Below are positions 40,159 to 49,344 of a stretch of DNA of 64,000 nt, piece by piece. Source of the stretch: Actinotalea sp. JY-7876 (lineage in GTDB: Bacteria > Actinomycetota > Actinomycetes > Actinomycetales > Cellulomonadaceae). The position numbers were made by a program, and so were the translations under genes. Below the pieces are notes generated by a model, which was not told the origin of the DNA, did no database searches, and was given only the letters and a program-made list of their open reading frames with translations. How positions within the stretch are numbered: the stretch's first letter is position 1; each line of letters opens with the position of its first letter. The stretch lies in assembly GCF_014042015.1 (NCBI RefSeq), contig NZ_CP059493.1:1488001-1552000 (forward strand). The letters are read 5' to 3'.

Positions 40159-40165
40159 GGGGGCA

Positions 40166-40171
40166 AGCCTA
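40166..40171 (-). promoter_or_regulatory. -10 element, leaderless type, for the PAC2 gene
   Basis: Read on the reverse strand, TAGGCT ends 7 nt before the ATG at 40158, with only TGCCCCC between. Confidence 0.45.
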
Positions 40172-40197
40172 GGCCCGTGGTCCCGGGTGCCGGCGGT

Positions 40198-40710
40198 CTA
40201 CTCGACGACGGGGATCTCCGGCCACCAGCCACCGACGGTCGCCACCAGCTCGTTCGCGCCCTCCGGCTGCGTGACCACTGCCACGCGGGCCGGTCGGGCC
40301 TGGGCGAACTGCAGGAAGAGGTCCTCGCGCACGGTGCCGTCGGGCATCGTGACGGGGCCGAGCTCGTGCTGGTTCACGACGCCGCTCGAGTAGCCCCGGG
40401 GCGGACGGGGCAGCGTCGTCGTCGCCTTGTCCTCCTCGGAGAGCCGGACCCCGTAGTGGGCTTCCACGCGCGCCCACGTCGCGTCGTAGTCCCAGGTGCG
40501 CTGCCAGGTCTCGTAGCGGGGCGCGACGTACAGCGCGCAGAGGCCGACGACCACAGCCGTCGCAGCCGCCCACGCCGCGGCGCGGCGCCACGCGCGCTCG
40601 ATCGCCGCGCGGCCCAGGAGCACGAGCGGGCAGGTCGCCGCGATCAGGAGGACCGCCAGCACGGTGGTCATCCCCGGTACCGCCTCGACGGCGTCGACCC
40701 CTGGTTGCAC
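40198..40710 (-). CDS. Small membrane-anchored protein, function unknown
   Basis: About 170 residues with two hydrophobic segments near the N-terminus (TTVLAVLLIAATCPLVLLG and AAAWAAATAVVVGLCALYVAP). A hydrophilic domain of about 110 residues follows, containing ETWQRTWDYDATWARVEAHYG and a C-terminal beta-rich PARVAVVTQPEGANELVATVGG. The GTG at 40710 is chosen because AGGAGG lies just upstream; an ATG at 40671 is an alternative. No family recognised. It lies 39 bp upstream of the PAC2 gene on the same strand. Confidence 0.7.
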   Translation of the reverse strand: MQPGVDAVEAVPGMTTVLAVLLIAATCPLVLLGRAAIERAWRRAAAWAAATAVVVGLCALYVAPRYETWQRTWDYDATWARVEAHYGVRLSEEDKATTTLPRPPRGYSSGVVNQHELGPVTMPDGTVREDLFLQFAQARPARVAVVTQPEGANELVATVGGWWPEIPVVE

Positions 40711-40829
40711 GGCTCCTCCTCGGTGGCAGCCGGACCCTACCCGTCCTCCCGGTGGGAGCCGCGTCGCGTCCGCGCCGCCGCTGCGCGCCGGTACTGTCGG
40801 GGGCCCAGCCCGCCGACCAGAGAGTTTCC

Positions 40830-41555
40830 GTGTCAGTGACGCCTCACCGCACGCCCGACGACCTGCCAGCACGTGACCTGCCCGCCGCGGTCCTGTGGGA
40901 CATGGACGGCACCCTCGTGGACACCGAGCCTGCCTGGCTCGCCGCGGAGATCGCCCTGGTGGAGGAGTCCGGGGGCACCTGGACCGAGGCGGACTCCCTC
41001 CAGATGATCGGCCTGCCGCTCATGTCCGCGGCCGCGGTGCTGCAGCGGCACGGCGTGGACCTCGGAGCCGAGGCGATCGTCGCGCGCCTCCTCGGCGCCG
41101 TGGTGGAGTCCGTGGGGCGCGAGCTGCCGTGGCAGCCCGGGGCGCGCGAGCTGCTGGTCGGCCTCGCCGAGGCCGGCGTGCCGTGCGCACTGGTGACCAT
41201 GTCCTACCGCGCCCTCGCGGACGCGGTGCTCGCGCAGGGTCCAGCGGGCGTGTTCTCGGTCGTCGTCACGGGCGACGAGGTCACGCGCGGCAAGCCGCAC
41301 CCCGAGCCCTACCTGCGCGCGGCCGAGCTGCTGGGCGTGGACATCACCGCGTGCGTCGCGGTCGAGGACTCGCCGCCCGGGATCGCGTCGGCGCTCGCCT
41401 CGGGCGCGCGGACACTGGGCGTCCAGCACATCGCCCCCGTCGAGGCGCGCCCCGGCCTGAGCCGCACCGACTCGCTCGCCCGGTTCACGGTGGCGGACCT
41501 GCGCGCCCTCGCGCGCGGCGAGGTCGTCGACCACCTCGCCGAGCCGGCGGCCTGA
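40830..41555 (+). CDS. HAD-superfamily hydrolase (beta-phosphoglucomutase/phosphatase type)
   Basis: A 241-residue HAD phosphatase, subfamily IA. Motif I is WDMDGTLVDTEPAW with both catalytic Asp residues, motif II Thr in CALVTMSYRALAD, motif III Lys in TRGKPHPEPYLRAAELLG and motif IV VAVEDSPPGIASALASG. A helical cap lies between motifs I and II. Substrate unknown. The same gene order beside RecB-like and proteasome genes occurs in other actinobacteria (from memory). Start: GTG at 40830 or the in-frame GTG at 40836; neither has a clear ribosome-binding site. Confidence 0.9.
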   Translation: MSVTPHRTPDDLPARDLPAAVLWDMDGTLVDTEPAWLAAEIALVEESGGTWTEADSLQMIGLPLMSAAAVLQRHGVDLGAEAIVARLLGAVVESVGRELPWQPGARELLVGLAEAGVPCALVTMSYRALADAVLAQGPAGVFSVVVTGDEVTRGKPHPEPYLRAAELLGVDITACVAVEDSPPGIASALASGARTLGVQHIAPVEARPGLSRTDSLARFTVADLRALARGEVVDHLAEPAA

Positions 41556-41566
41556 CCCGCGCGGCC

Positions 41567-41598
41567 CGTCCGCCCGGCCTCAGGCGGTCGGGCGGACG
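41567..41598. terminator. Hairpin at the convergent ends of the HAD and RecB-like genes
   Basis: CGTCCGCCCG (41567-41576) and CGGGCGGACG (41589-41598) are a perfect 10-bp inverted repeat around a 12-nt loop. The loop contains the stop codon of the RecB-like gene. Confidence 0.5.
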
Positions 41599-42452
41599 CC
41601 GAGCGCGAGCTCGACGGTCTCGGCGCTGACGTCCGGCGGTGTGCCTCCGAACGCCGGGCACAGCGCCTGGTGGCTGCACCAGCCGCACAGCGGGCCCTTC
41701 TTGGGCAGCCACCGGCCGCTCTCGGCGGACGTGCGGATGCCGGCCCAGATCGCGCGGATGCGGCGCTCGGTGGTCTCGAGCTCCGCGGCGTCGGGCACGT
41801 GCCGCAGCAGCGTGCCGTCGCCGAGGTAGACGAGCTGCAGCATCGCCGGCACCTGGCCGCGCAGGCGGGACAGCACGAGCGCGTAGAAGCGCATCTGGAA
41901 CAGCGCGCCGCCCTCGTACCCCTGGCGCGGCGAGCGCCCCGTCTTGTAGTCGACCACCCGGATGGCGCCGTTCGGCGCCACGTCGATCCGGTCGATGATG
42001 CCGCGCAGCTCGAAGCCGTCGTCGAGGTCCGTCGAGACCCGCAGCTCGCGCTCCGCCGGCTGCAGCCGGTTCGGGTCCTCCAGCGTGAAGTAGCGGTCGA
42101 GCAGCGCGCCGGCCTCGGCGAACCAGGCCGTCGTGTCGGCCGCGTCGGGCAGGACCTCGGCGCACTCCGGCGCGTCCGCGACCATCCGGTCCCACTCTCC
42201 GGGGACGAGCGCCTTCGCGGCCTCGACGGTCCGGCGCCCGGCGGGGGCGTCGAAGAGCCGCTCGAGGACCGCGTGCACGAGCGTGCCGCGCACCGCCGCC
42301 GCGCTCGGCGGCTCGGGCAGGCGGTCGACGACCCGGAACCGGAAGAGCAGGGGGCACTGCATGAAGTCGTTCGCCCGCGACGGCGACAGGCCCGGCCGGC
42401 GCACGGGCGGGGCGGCGTCGGCGGGGAGGGTCGGGGCGGTTCCGGTCGGCAC
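41580..42452 (-). CDS. RecB-family PD-(D/E)XK exonuclease with putative Fe-S cluster
   Basis: A 290-residue single-domain nuclease. Nuclease motifs are RGTLVHAVLERLF (conserved His), FELRGIIDRIDVA, the D-x-K motif in IRVVDYKTGRSPRQG and the QxxxY helix in FQMRFYALVL. Cys in FMQCPLLFRF and three Cys in CGWCSHQALCPAF have the spacing of the Cas4/AddB-type iron-sulphur nuclease fold. No helicase is fused. It occurs next to TrmI and the proteasome cluster in mycobacteria as well; its partner and role are unknown. The GTG at 42452 fits a leaderless promoter and leaves about 20 residues before the first conserved block. Confidence 0.9.
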   Translation of the reverse strand: MPTGTAPTLPADAAPPVRRPGLSPSRANDFMQCPLLFRFRVVDRLPEPPSAAAVRGTLVHAVLERLFDAPAGRRTVEAAKALVPGEWDRMVADAPECAEVLPDAADTTAWFAEAGALLDRYFTLEDPNRLQPAERELRVSTDLDDGFELRGIIDRIDVAPNGAIRVVDYKTGRSPRQGYEGGALFQMRFYALVLSRLRGQVPAMLQLVYLGDGTLLRHVPDAAELETTERRIRAIWAGIRTSAESGRWLPKKGPLCGWCSHQALCPAFGGTPPDVSAETVELALGVRPTA

Positions 42453-42458
42453 GCGTGC

Positions 42459-42464
42459 AGGGTA
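42459..42464 (-). promoter_or_regulatory. -10 element, leaderless type, for the RecB-like gene
   Basis: On the reverse strand TACCCT ends 6 nt before the GTG at 42452. Confidence 0.4.
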
Positions 42465-42509
42465 CGTCGCGGCACCGACACCTCCGGCACAGCCTCGCGG
42501 GACAGCGCT

Positions 42510-42515
42510 TAGGGT
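42510..42515 (+). promoter_or_regulatory. -10 element, leaderless type, for the M50 protease gene
   Basis: TAGGGT ends 6 nt before the GTG at 42522. Confidence 0.45.
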
Positions 42516-42521
42516 CGGGAC

Positions 42522-43685
42522 GTGGACGGCACCCGGACGGCGGCGCGACCGCGCACGTGGGTCGCCGGCCGGATCGCGGGCGCGCCCCTGGAGGTCAGCC
42601 CCGGGAGCCTGGTCACCCTCGCCGTCCTCGTGCTGGCGCTCTGGCGCGTGCTGGACGCCGGCGCCGGGCCCGGGGGGCCGGTCCTGCTCGCCGCGCTGCT
42701 CGCGGCCGCCCTCGTCGGCGCGTCGGTCGTCGCGCACGAGCTCGCGCACGCCGTGGTCGCGCGGCGGTACGGCCTGGCCGTGGAGCGCGTGGTGGTCACG
42801 GCGTGGGGCGCGCGCGTCTCGTTCGACGCGCAGCGCCTCGACGCGCGCACGACGGCGGTCGTCGCCGCGGCCGGTCCGCTCACCAGCCTGCTCCTCGCGC
42901 TGCCGGGCCTGCTCGCGCTCACGGGCGCCGTCGACGGGCTCGCCGGGGCGGCGCTCCTCGCGGTCGCGGCGGTCAACGCCGCCACCGGCGCGCTCAACCT
43001 GCTGCCCGCGCTGCCGTTCGACGGCGGCAAGATCCTGGCCGCGGGGCTGTGGGCGGCGACCGGCGACCGCGAGCGCGGCACGGTCGTCGCCGCCCACGCC
43101 GGCAGGGTCCTGGCCGTCCTGGTGGTGGTCGCGGTCGCGCTGCGGGGGCTCGCGAGCGGCGCCGCGCCCGAGCCGTTCACCGTGGTCCTCACCGTGCTCG
43201 CGGCGGCGTTCCTGTGGGCCGGCGCGGGCGCCGCCCTGCGGTCGGCCCGGTCCGCGGCCGCCGTCGCGCGCCTCGACCTGCGGCGGCTGCTCGTGCCCGC
43301 CGTCGCGCTGCCCGCGCAGGACACCGTGGCCGACGCCGCGGCCCTCGCGACCGGCGGGTCGGGCGTCGTGGTGCTCGATGCCCACGGGCGCGTGGCCGGC
43401 TGGGCGGACCCGGCCGCGCTCGCGGCCGTGCCCGCGGCGGCGTGGTCCACGACGTCGCTGGCCGCCGTGCTGCGACCGCTCGGCCCGGCCGCCGTCGTGC
43501 GGGCCGACGTCGGCGGCGCGGACGCCGTGCGCGCCGTGGCGGCCGGGGCGAGCGTCTCCCCGGTGCTGGTCGTGGTGGACGCGGCGGGGGAGGTGCTCGG
43601 GCTGCTGCGGGCGCAGGACGTCGTCGCCGCCCTGCGGCCCGGCCCGCGCCAGGGCCGAGCCGGACGGCCCGACGCCGCCGCCTAG
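42522..43685 (+). CDS. Site-2-protease-like M50 metallopeptidase with CBS-like C-terminus
   Basis: A 387-residue membrane protease. The zinc motif HELAH lies in VVAHELAHAVVARRYG near residue 75, and the third ligand is in NLLPALPFDGGKILAAGL near 165. There are five to six membrane helices. The last 140 residues resemble a degenerate CBS pair (GSGVVVLDAHGRVAGWADP and VSPVLVVVDAAGEVLGLLRAQDVV). M50/CBS proteins (SpoIVFB-like group) cleave substrates within the membrane, and the CBS part may sense nucleotides. The target is unknown. trmI starts 11 bp downstream. Confidence 0.92.
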   Translation: MDGTRTAARPRTWVAGRIAGAPLEVSPGSLVTLAVLVLALWRVLDAGAGPGGPVLLAALLAAALVGASVVAHELAHAVVARRYGLAVERVVVTAWGARVSFDAQRLDARTTAVVAAAGPLTSLLLALPGLLALTGAVDGLAGAALLAVAAVNAATGALNLLPALPFDGGKILAAGLWAATGDRERGTVVAAHAGRVLAVLVVVAVALRGLASGAAPEPFTVVLTVLAAAFLWAGAGAALRSARSAAAVARLDLRRLLVPAVALPAQDTVADAAALATGGSGVVVLDAHGRVAGWADPAALAAVPAAAWSTTSLAAVLRPLGPAAVVRADVGGADAVRAVAAGASVSPVLVVVDAAGEVLGLLRAQDVVAALRPGPRQGRAGRPDAAA

Positions 43686-43688
43686 ACT
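43683..43688 (+). promoter_or_regulatory. -10 element for trmI
   Basis: TAGACT spans the M50 stop codon and ends 8 nt before the trmI GTG at 43697; a leaderless transcript is likely. Confidence 0.4.
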
Positions 43689-43696
43689 CGTCCACC

Positions 43697-44755
43697 GTGA
43701 CGTCACCCGAACCGGCCGCCAGCCCCACCCCCGACGCGAGCGGGCCGACCGTGGCCGACACGCCCGACGTGCCCCGCGGTGCCGTCGCCCGGCCGACCGG
43801 CGCGGACGTCCGCCGGGGCCCGTTCCGCGTGGGTGACCGCGTCCAGCTGACCGACCCGCGCGGGCGCCTGCACACCATCACCCTGGCGCCCGACGCGACG
43901 TTCCACACGCACAAGGGCTACTTCCGGCACGACGAGCTCATCGGCGCGCCCGAGGGGTCGGTGGTCACGTCGACCGGCGGCATCGAGTACCTCGCCCTGC
44001 GCCCGCTGCTCTCGGACTACGTCCTGTCGATGCCGCGCGGCGCCGCCGTCGTCTACCCCAAGGACGCGGGCCAGATCGTCGCGATGGCGGACATCTACCC
44101 CGGCGCGACCGTCGTCGAGGCCGGCGTGGGATCCGGCGCCCTGACGATGTCGCTGCTGCGGGCCGTGACCGACGGCGGCCGCCTGGTCTCCATCGAGCGC
44201 CGCGAGGACTTCGCGGCGATCGCGCGGGCCAACGTCGAGGGCTTCTTCGGTGCACCGCACCCGGCGTGGACGCTCGAGGTCGGGGACCTCAGCGACGTGC
44301 TGCCGCAGGTCGCGCCCGCGGGGACGGTCGACCGCGTCGTGCTCGACATGCTCGCCCCCTGGGAGAACCTCGTGGCGGTCGCCGACGCGCTCGCGCCCGG
44401 CGGGGTGCTCGTGGCGTACGTCGCGACCACCACCCAGCTGTCGCGCCTCGCGGAGGACCTGCGCGACGACGGCCGGTTCACCGAGCCGCAGGCGTGGGAG
44501 TCGATGGTGCGCGGCTGGCACCTCGAGGGCCTGGCGGTCCGCCCCGAGCACCGCATGGTGGGCCACACCGGCTTCCTGCTCACGACGCGGCGGATGGCCG
44601 ACGGCATCGCGGCGCCCGTCCGGCGCCGTCGGCCCTCGAAGGGGTACTCGGCGCAGGAGGAGGAGTGGACGCCCGAGGACCTGGGCGAGCGCGCGATCTC
44701 CGACAAGAAGGTCCGCCGCGTGCGCCGCGACCTCGGGGCGGCACCCGAGCAGTGA
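43697..44755 (+). CDS. trmI: tRNA (adenine-58-N1)-methyltransferase TrmI
   Basis: A 352-residue SAM-dependent methyltransferase forming m1A58 (and possibly m1A57) in tRNA. Evidence: an N-terminal beta domain (FRVGDRVQLTDPRGRLHTITL), HKGYFRHDELIGAPEGSVV, VYPKDAGQIV, SAM motif I in TVVEAGVGSGALTMSLLRAV near residue 139, LVSIERREDFA and VVLDMLAPWE. Both ends are longer than in mycobacterial TrmI; the first 35 residues look disordered and the tail is basic. It directly precedes the proteasome ATPase gene, an arrangement shared with mycobacteria (from memory). Confidence 0.95.
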   Translation: MTSPEPAASPTPDASGPTVADTPDVPRGAVARPTGADVRRGPFRVGDRVQLTDPRGRLHTITLAPDATFHTHKGYFRHDELIGAPEGSVVTSTGGIEYLALRPLLSDYVLSMPRGAAVVYPKDAGQIVAMADIYPGATVVEAGVGSGALTMSLLRAVTDGGRLVSIERREDFAAIARANVEGFFGAPHPAWTLEVGDLSDVLPQVAPAGTVDRVVLDMLAPWENLVAVADALAPGGVLVAYVATTTQLSRLAEDLRDDGRFTEPQAWESMVRGWHLEGLAVRPEHRMVGHTGFLLTTRRMADGIAAPVRRRRPSKGYSAQEEEWTPEDLGERAISDKKVRRVRRDLGAAPEQ

Positions 44756-44819
44756 GACGGGCGTGTTCGCCCTGAGCGACACCTGCCGGACGCACCTGCC
44801 CCCGCGCGCCCGGGCCGCC

Positions 44820-44825
44820 TAGGGT
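44820..44825 (+). promoter_or_regulatory. -10 element upstream of arc
   Basis: TAGGGT lies 39 nt before the arc ATG. Unlike several neighbours, this gene has a normal leader with GGCGGAGG 6 nt ahead of the ATG at 44865. Confidence 0.4.
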
Positions 44826-44864
44826 CGGAGACGACCGGCGAGCCGGAACCAGGCGGAGGCCACC

Positions 44865-46514
44865 ATGACCGACGGACCCGACCGCGCACCCACGCGGCCC
44901 AGCGACCCCGCCGACGCGCGCCAGCTGGCGCTGCTCGCGGCCAAGAACGAGCGGCTCGCGGACGCCCTGCGCCAGTCGCGCGACCGCATCGTGGAGCTCC
45001 AGCAGCAGCTCGAGGACCTCGGCAAGCCGCCCGCCACGTTCGCCACGTTCCTCGAGGCGCGCGACGACGGGTCGGTCGAGATCATCTCGTCGGGCCGCAA
45101 GATGCAGGTCCAGGCGGCGGCGACCGTCGACCTGGGCGCCCTGCGCCCCGGCCAGGAGGTCAAGCTCAACGAGGCGCTCACGGTCGTCGAGGCCGGGCGC
45201 TACGAGGCCGTCGGCGAGATCGTCACGGTCAAGGAGCTGCTCGGTGCGGACCGGGCGCTCGTCGTCGGCCGCTCGGACGAGGAGCGCGTCGTGCGCCTCG
45301 CCGGGCCGCTCCTGGCCGGGAACGTGCGGGTCGGCGACGCCCTGACGGTCGAGACCCGGACGGGCTTCGTCTTCGAGCGGATCCCGCGGTCGGAGGTCGA
45401 GGAGCTCGTCCTGGAGGAGGTCCCGGACATCGACTACGCGGACATCGGCGGCCTCGGGCCCCAGATCGAGCAGATCCGCGACGCCGTCGAGCTCCCGTTC
45501 CTGCACCCCGAGCTCTTCCGCGAGCACGGGCTGCGGCCCCCCAAGGGCGTCCTCCTGTACGGACCTCCCGGGTGCGGCAAGACGCTCATCGCCAAGGCCG
45601 TCGCGGCCTCCCTGGCCCAGACGCGCGGTCGTGCCCTGCCCGGCGGCGAGCCGGCCACGAGCTACTTCCTCAACGTCAAGGGCCCCGAGCTGCTCAACAA
45701 GTACGTGGGGGAGACGGAGCGGCACATCCGGCTGATCTTCGCCCGCGCGCGGGAGAAGGCCTCGCAGGGCAACCCGGTGGTCGTGTTCTTCGACGAGATG
45801 GAGTCGCTGTTCCGCACGCGCGGCACCGGCATCTCGAGCGACGTCGAGACCACGATCGTGCCGCAGCTGCTGAGCGAGATCGACGGCGTCGAGCGCCTGG
45901 ACAACGTCATCGTCATCGGCGCCTCGAACCGCGAGGACATGATCGACCCGGCGATCCTGCGGCCCGGCCGCCTCGACGTGAAGATCAAGATCGAGCGGCC
46001 CGACGCCGAGGCGGCGCGCGAGATCTTCGCGAAGTACCTCACGCCGGACCTGCCGCTGCACGCCGACGACGTCGCCGAGCACGGCGGGGACGCGGCAGCG
46101 GCGGTGGACGCGATGATCCAGTCCGTCGTCGAGCGGATGTACGCGGAGACCCCGGAGAACCAGTTCCTCGAGGTCACCTACGCGTCGGGGGACAAGGAGG
46201 TCCTGTTCTTCAAGGACTTCAGCTCCGGGGCGATGATCCAGAACGTCGTCGACCGCGCGAAGAAGTCCGCGATCAAGGACCTCCTCGCGAGCGGGCAGCG
46301 GGGCATCCGCGTGGAGCACCTGCTGGCGGCGTGCGTCGACGAGTTCAAGGAGAACGAGGACCTGCCGAACACCACCAACCCGGACGACTGGGCCCGCATC
46401 TCCGGCAAGAAGGGCGAGCGCATCGTCTTCATCCGCACGATCGTCCAGGGCAAGACCGGCAAGGAGAGCGGCCGGACGATCGAGACCCTCACGCCCACCG
46501 GCCAGTACCTCTGA
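44865..46514 (+). CDS. arc: ARC/Mpa - proteasome-activating AAA+ ATPase
   Basis: A 549-residue ring ATPase that binds pupylated proteins, unfolds them and feeds them to the 20S core. Features in order: an N-terminal coiled coil at about residues 20-52 that captures Pup, OB-fold domains at about 60-190, Walker [14 protein letters not shown] near 233, Walker [12 protein letters not shown] near 306, the second region of homology [17 protein letters not shown], and the C-terminal GQYL motif that docks into the proteasome. A 14-bp exact tandem duplication spans the stop codon (46507-46534). It is the first gene of the pupylation-proteasome cluster; dop follows. Confidence 0.97.
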   Translation: MTDGPDRAPTRPSDPADARQLALLAAKNERLADALRQSRDRIVELQQQLEDLGKPPATFATFLEARDDGSVEIISSGRKMQVQAAATVDLGALRPGQEVKLNEALTVVEAGRYEAVGEIVTVKELLGADRALVVGRSDEERVVRLAGPLLAGNVRVGDALTVETRTGFVFERIPRSEVEELVLEEVPDIDYADIGGLGPQIEQIRDAVELPFLHPELFREHGLRPPKGVLLYGPPGCGKTLIAKAVAASLAQTRGRALPGGEPATSYFLNVKGPELLNKYVGETERHIRLIFARAREKASQGNPVVVFFDEMESLFRTRGTGISSDVETTIVPQLLSEIDGVERLDNVIVIGASNREDMIDPAILRPGRLDVKIKIERPDAEAAREIFAKYLTPDLPLHADDVAEHGGDAAAAVDAMIQSVVERMYAETPENQFLEVTYASGDKEVLFFKDFSSGAMIQNVVDRAKKSAIKDLLASGQRGIRVEHLLAACVDEFKENEDLPNTTNPDDWARISGKKGERIVFIRTIVQGKTGKESGRTIETLTPTGQYL

Positions 46515-46556
46515 GCCGGCACCTCTGAGCCGGCCCCGCGCCCCGGGCCGCCCCGA

Positions 46557-46562
46557 TAGCCT
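46557..46562 (+). promoter_or_regulatory. -10 element, leaderless type, for dop
   Basis: TAGCCT ends 7 nt before the dop GTG at 46570. Confidence 0.4.
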
Positions 46563-46569
46563 GACGGGC

Positions 46570-48177
46570 GTGACCGTGCGCCGGGTGATGGGGATCGAGA
46601 CCGAGTACGGCATCGTGCAGCCGGGCCGGCCGCAGGCCAACCCGATGCTGCTGTCCAGCCACGTCGTGGCGGCGTACGCGGCGTCCGTCGGGCACGGGCC
46701 ACGGGCCCGGTGGGACTACGCCGACGAGGACCCCCTGGCCGACGCGCGCGGGTTCCGGCTCGAGCGCTCCGCGGCGGACCCGTCGCTGCTGACCGACGAC
46801 CCGCAGCGGCCGGCGCCCCCAGGGCCGAGGGCGGACGGCGGGCTCGACGCCGACGCGGTGGACCGTCCCACGGTCGAGGAGTACGAGGACCCCGGCGCCG
46901 CGACGACGATCCTGACCAACGGCGCGCGCCTCTACGTCGACCACGCGCACCCCGAGTACTCCTCGCCCGAGGTCACCACCCCGCTCGACGCGGTGCGCTG
47001 GGACAAGGCGGGGGAGCAGGTCGCGCTGCGCGCGGTGCGGCTGCTCATCGCCAACCCGGCGATGCCCGACGTCGTGCTGTACAAGAACAACGTCGACGGC
47101 AAGGGCGCGTCCTACGGCACGCACGAGAACTACCTCGTCGACCGCGCCGTGCCGTTCGAGGACCTCGTCGCGCTCCTGACGCCCTTCCTCGTGACCCGCC
47201 AGGTGCACGCGGGTGCCGGGCGCGTGGGCCTGGGCCAGGCCGGCCAGGGCGCGGGGTTCCAGCTCTCCCAGCGGGCCGACTACATCGAGGCCGAGGTGGG
47301 CCTGGAGACCACGCTGCGCCGCCCCATCGTCAACACGCGCGACGAGCCGCACGCCGACCGGACGCGCTGGCGCCGGCTGCACCTCATCCTCGGCGACGCG
47401 ACCCTGCTGGAGGTGGCCACCTACCTGCGGCTCGGCACGACGTCGCTCGTGCTGTGGCTCGCCGAGCACGCGGGCGAGCACGGCGCGCTGGTCGAGCGCC
47501 TCCTCGGCCTGCGCCTGGCCGACCCCGTGCGCGCCGTGCGCGAGGTGAGCCGGGACCTGACGCTGCGGCGGCCGCTCGACCTGGCCGACGGGCGCCGGAT
47601 GACCGCGCTCGAGATCCAGGGCGAGTACCTCGCCGCGCTGCGCGAGGCGGTGGGCCCGGACCTCGACCCGGCCACGGCCGACGTCCTGGCGCGCTGGGCC
47701 TCGGTGCTCGAGCGCCTGGGCCAGGACCCCATGACGTGCGCCCGCGAGGTCGAGTGGGTGGCCAAGCTCCGGCTGCTGGAGGCGATGCGCTCGCGCGACC
47801 GGCTCGCGTGGGACAACCCGCGCCTCGCGGCGATGGACATCCAGTGGTCCGACGTGCGGCCCGAGCGCGGCCTGTACCACCGCCTGCTCGCGTCGGGCGC
47901 GGTCGAGCGCCTCGTCACCGACGACGACGTCGCGCGGGCCGTCACCGAGCCGCCGGCGGACACGCGCGCGTACTTCCGCGGCACGGTCGTGCGGCGCTTC
48001 GGCGCGCAGGTCCGGGCCGCCTCGTGGGACTCGGTGGTGCTCGACGTCCCGACGCTGCCGAGCCTGCGCCGGATCCCGCTGCTCGACCCGTGGCGGGGCA
48101 CGGCCGCCCACGTGGGCGAGCTGCTCGACACCTGCGCGGACGCCGCGGAGCTCGTCGACCGCCTCGGCGGCCGCTGA
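46570..48177 (+). CDS. dop: Dop - deamidase/depupylase of Pup
   Basis: A 535-residue member of the glutamine-synthetase-like Pup ligase family. [10 protein letters not shown] near the N-terminus, [46 protein letters not shown] and [23 protein letters not shown] are shared with PafA. It is distinguished from PafA by its greater length and the region at about residues 40-90, where the Dop loop lies ([15 protein letters not shown] and following). Dop converts the C-terminal Gln of Pup to Glu and removes Pup from substrates. It acts with the Pup encoded 144 bp downstream, which ends in Gln. Confidence 0.96.
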   Translation: MTVRRVMGIETEYGIVQPGRPQANPMLLSSHVVAAYAASVGHGPRARWDYADEDPLADARGFRLERSAADPSLLTDDPQRPAPPGPRADGGLDADAVDRPTVEEYEDPGAATTILTNGARLYVDHAHPEYSSPEVTTPLDAVRWDKAGEQVALRAVRLLIANPAMPDVVLYKNNVDGKGASYGTHENYLVDRAVPFEDLVALLTPFLVTRQVHAGAGRVGLGQAGQGAGFQLSQRADYIEAEVGLETTLRRPIVNTRDEPHADRTRWRRLHLILGDATLLEVATYLRLGTTSLVLWLAEHAGEHGALVERLLGLRLADPVRAVREVSRDLTLRRPLDLADGRRMTALEIQGEYLAALREAVGPDLDPATADVLARWASVLERLGQDPMTCAREVEWVAKLRLLEAMRSRDRLAWDNPRLAAMDIQWSDVRPERGLYHRLLASGAVERLVTDDDVARAVTEPPADTRAYFRGTVVRRFGAQVRAASWDSVVLDVPTLPSLRRIPLLDPWRGTAAHVGELLDTCADAAELVDRLGGR

Positions 48178-48253
48178 CCGCCCGAGGGACGTGCCCGCGC
48201 GGCCGCTGCCGAACACGCACGCACCGCCCCGCCCGCGGCGCACCGTGGGCACC

Positions 48254-48259
48254 TAGGAT
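48254..48259 (+). promoter_or_regulatory. -10 element upstream of pup
   Basis: TAGGAT lies 62 nt before the pup ATG. The leader carries a small hairpin GCGCGG-TGAC-CCGCGC and GGGAGG just ahead of the ATG at 48322. It suggests separate expression of pup-prcB-prcA-pafA. Confidence 0.45.
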
Positions 48260-48321
48260 CGAAGCAGCGCGGTGACCCGCGCGGACCGCACCACCACGCA
48301 GCCAGGCACCGGGAGGTCACC

Positions 48322-48513
48322 ATGGCCGGTCAGGACCAGCGACGCCACGAGCGCCACGACGAGGATCCGGCCGATGCCCCGGAGCCGGTCGCGGCCCCCG
48401 CCGCCCAGACGCGCGACACCGAGGTCGACGCGCTCCTCGAGGAGATCGACGAGGTGCTGGAGTCGAACGCCGAGTCCTTCGTGCGCGGGTTCGTGCAGAA
48501 GGGCGGTCAGTGA
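48322..48513 (+). CDS. pup: Pup - prokaryotic ubiquitin-like protein
   Basis: A 63-residue, mostly disordered protein with the conserved C-terminal helix region VDALLEEIDEVLESNAESFV and the terminal sequence FVQKGGQ. The Gln ending means it needs Dop for conversion to Glu before PafA can attach it to lysines. GGGAGGTCACC precedes the ATG. prcB starts 6 nt after the stop, so pup, prcB and prcA are one translation unit. Confidence 0.98.
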   Translation: MAGQDQRRHERHDEDPADAPEPVAAPAAQTRDTEVDALLEEIDEVLESNAESFVRGFVQKGGQ

Positions 48514-48519
48514 GCCTCG

Positions 48520-49344
48520 ATGACCCATGACCTCGACGGCCGTCTCCCGCGGTCCTTCACCACGCCCGGCACGTCCTCCTTCCTCGACTTCCTCGCGGCG
48601 CACGACCCCTCGCTGCTGCCGACCGGCCGCACGCTCCCGCCCGGCGAGGCGCCGTCCGCGCCCCACGGCACGACGATCGTCGCGCTGACCTTCGACGGCG
48701 GCGTGGTCATGGCGGGGGACCGCCGCGCCACCGCGGGGTCCATGATCGCGAGCCGGCAGATCGAGAAGGTCTTCCCCGCCGACGAGTTCTCCGCCATCGG
48801 CATCGCCGGCACCGCGGGCCTCGCGCTCGAGCTGGTCCGGCTCTTCCAGCTCGAGCTCGAGCACTACGAGAAGATCGAGGGCGCGCTGCTCTCGCTGGAC
48901 GGCAAGGCGAACCGGCTGGCCACGATGGTGCGGGGCAGCCTGGGTCTGGCGATGCAGGGCCTGGCCGTCGTGCCGCTCTTCGGCGGCTACGACCTGCAGC
49001 GGGAGGTCGGGCGGATCTTCTCCTACGACGTCACGGGCGGGCGCTACGAGGAGACGGAGTTCCACGCGGTGGGCTCGGGCTCGACGTTCGCGCGCGGCTC
49101 GCTGAAGAAGCTGTGGTCGCCCGGCATGAGCGCCGGGGACGCCGTGCGGACCGCGGTGAACGCGCTCGTGGACGCGGCCGACGACGACTCCGCGACCGGT
49201 GGTCCGGACGCGACCCGTCGCATCTGGCCCGTCGTCGCCGTCGTCACGGCGTCGGGCTACCTGCGGGTCGACGATGCCGCGCTGGCCGACGTCGTCACCG
49301 AGATCGAGGGCGTGCGTCGCGCGCGCGGGGGAGACGTCCGATGA
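48520..49344 (+). CDS. prcB: 20S proteasome beta subunit PrcB
   Basis: A 274-residue Ntn protease with a 50-residue propeptide; cleavage between Gly50 and Thr51 ([14 protein letters not shown]) exposes the catalytic threonine. [32 protein letters not shown], the catalytic Lys in the loop before VFPAD and the late GSGSTFARG match the family. It forms the two inner rings of the core particle. Its stop overlaps the prcA start by 4 nt (ATGA), ensuring matched synthesis. Confidence 0.97.
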   Translation: MTHDLDGRLPRSFTTPGTSSFLDFLAAHDPSLLPTGRTLPPGEAPSAPHGTTIVALTFDGGVVMAGDRRATAGSMIASRQIEKVFPADEFSAIGIAGTAGLALELVRLFQLELEHYEKIEGALLSLDGKANRLATMVRGSLGLAMQGLAVVPLFGGYDLQREVGRIFSYDVTGGRYEETEFHAVGSGSTFARGSLKKLWSPGMSAGDAVRTAVNALVDAADDDSATGGPDATRRIWPVVAVVTASGYLRVDDAALADVVTEIEGVRRARGGDVR

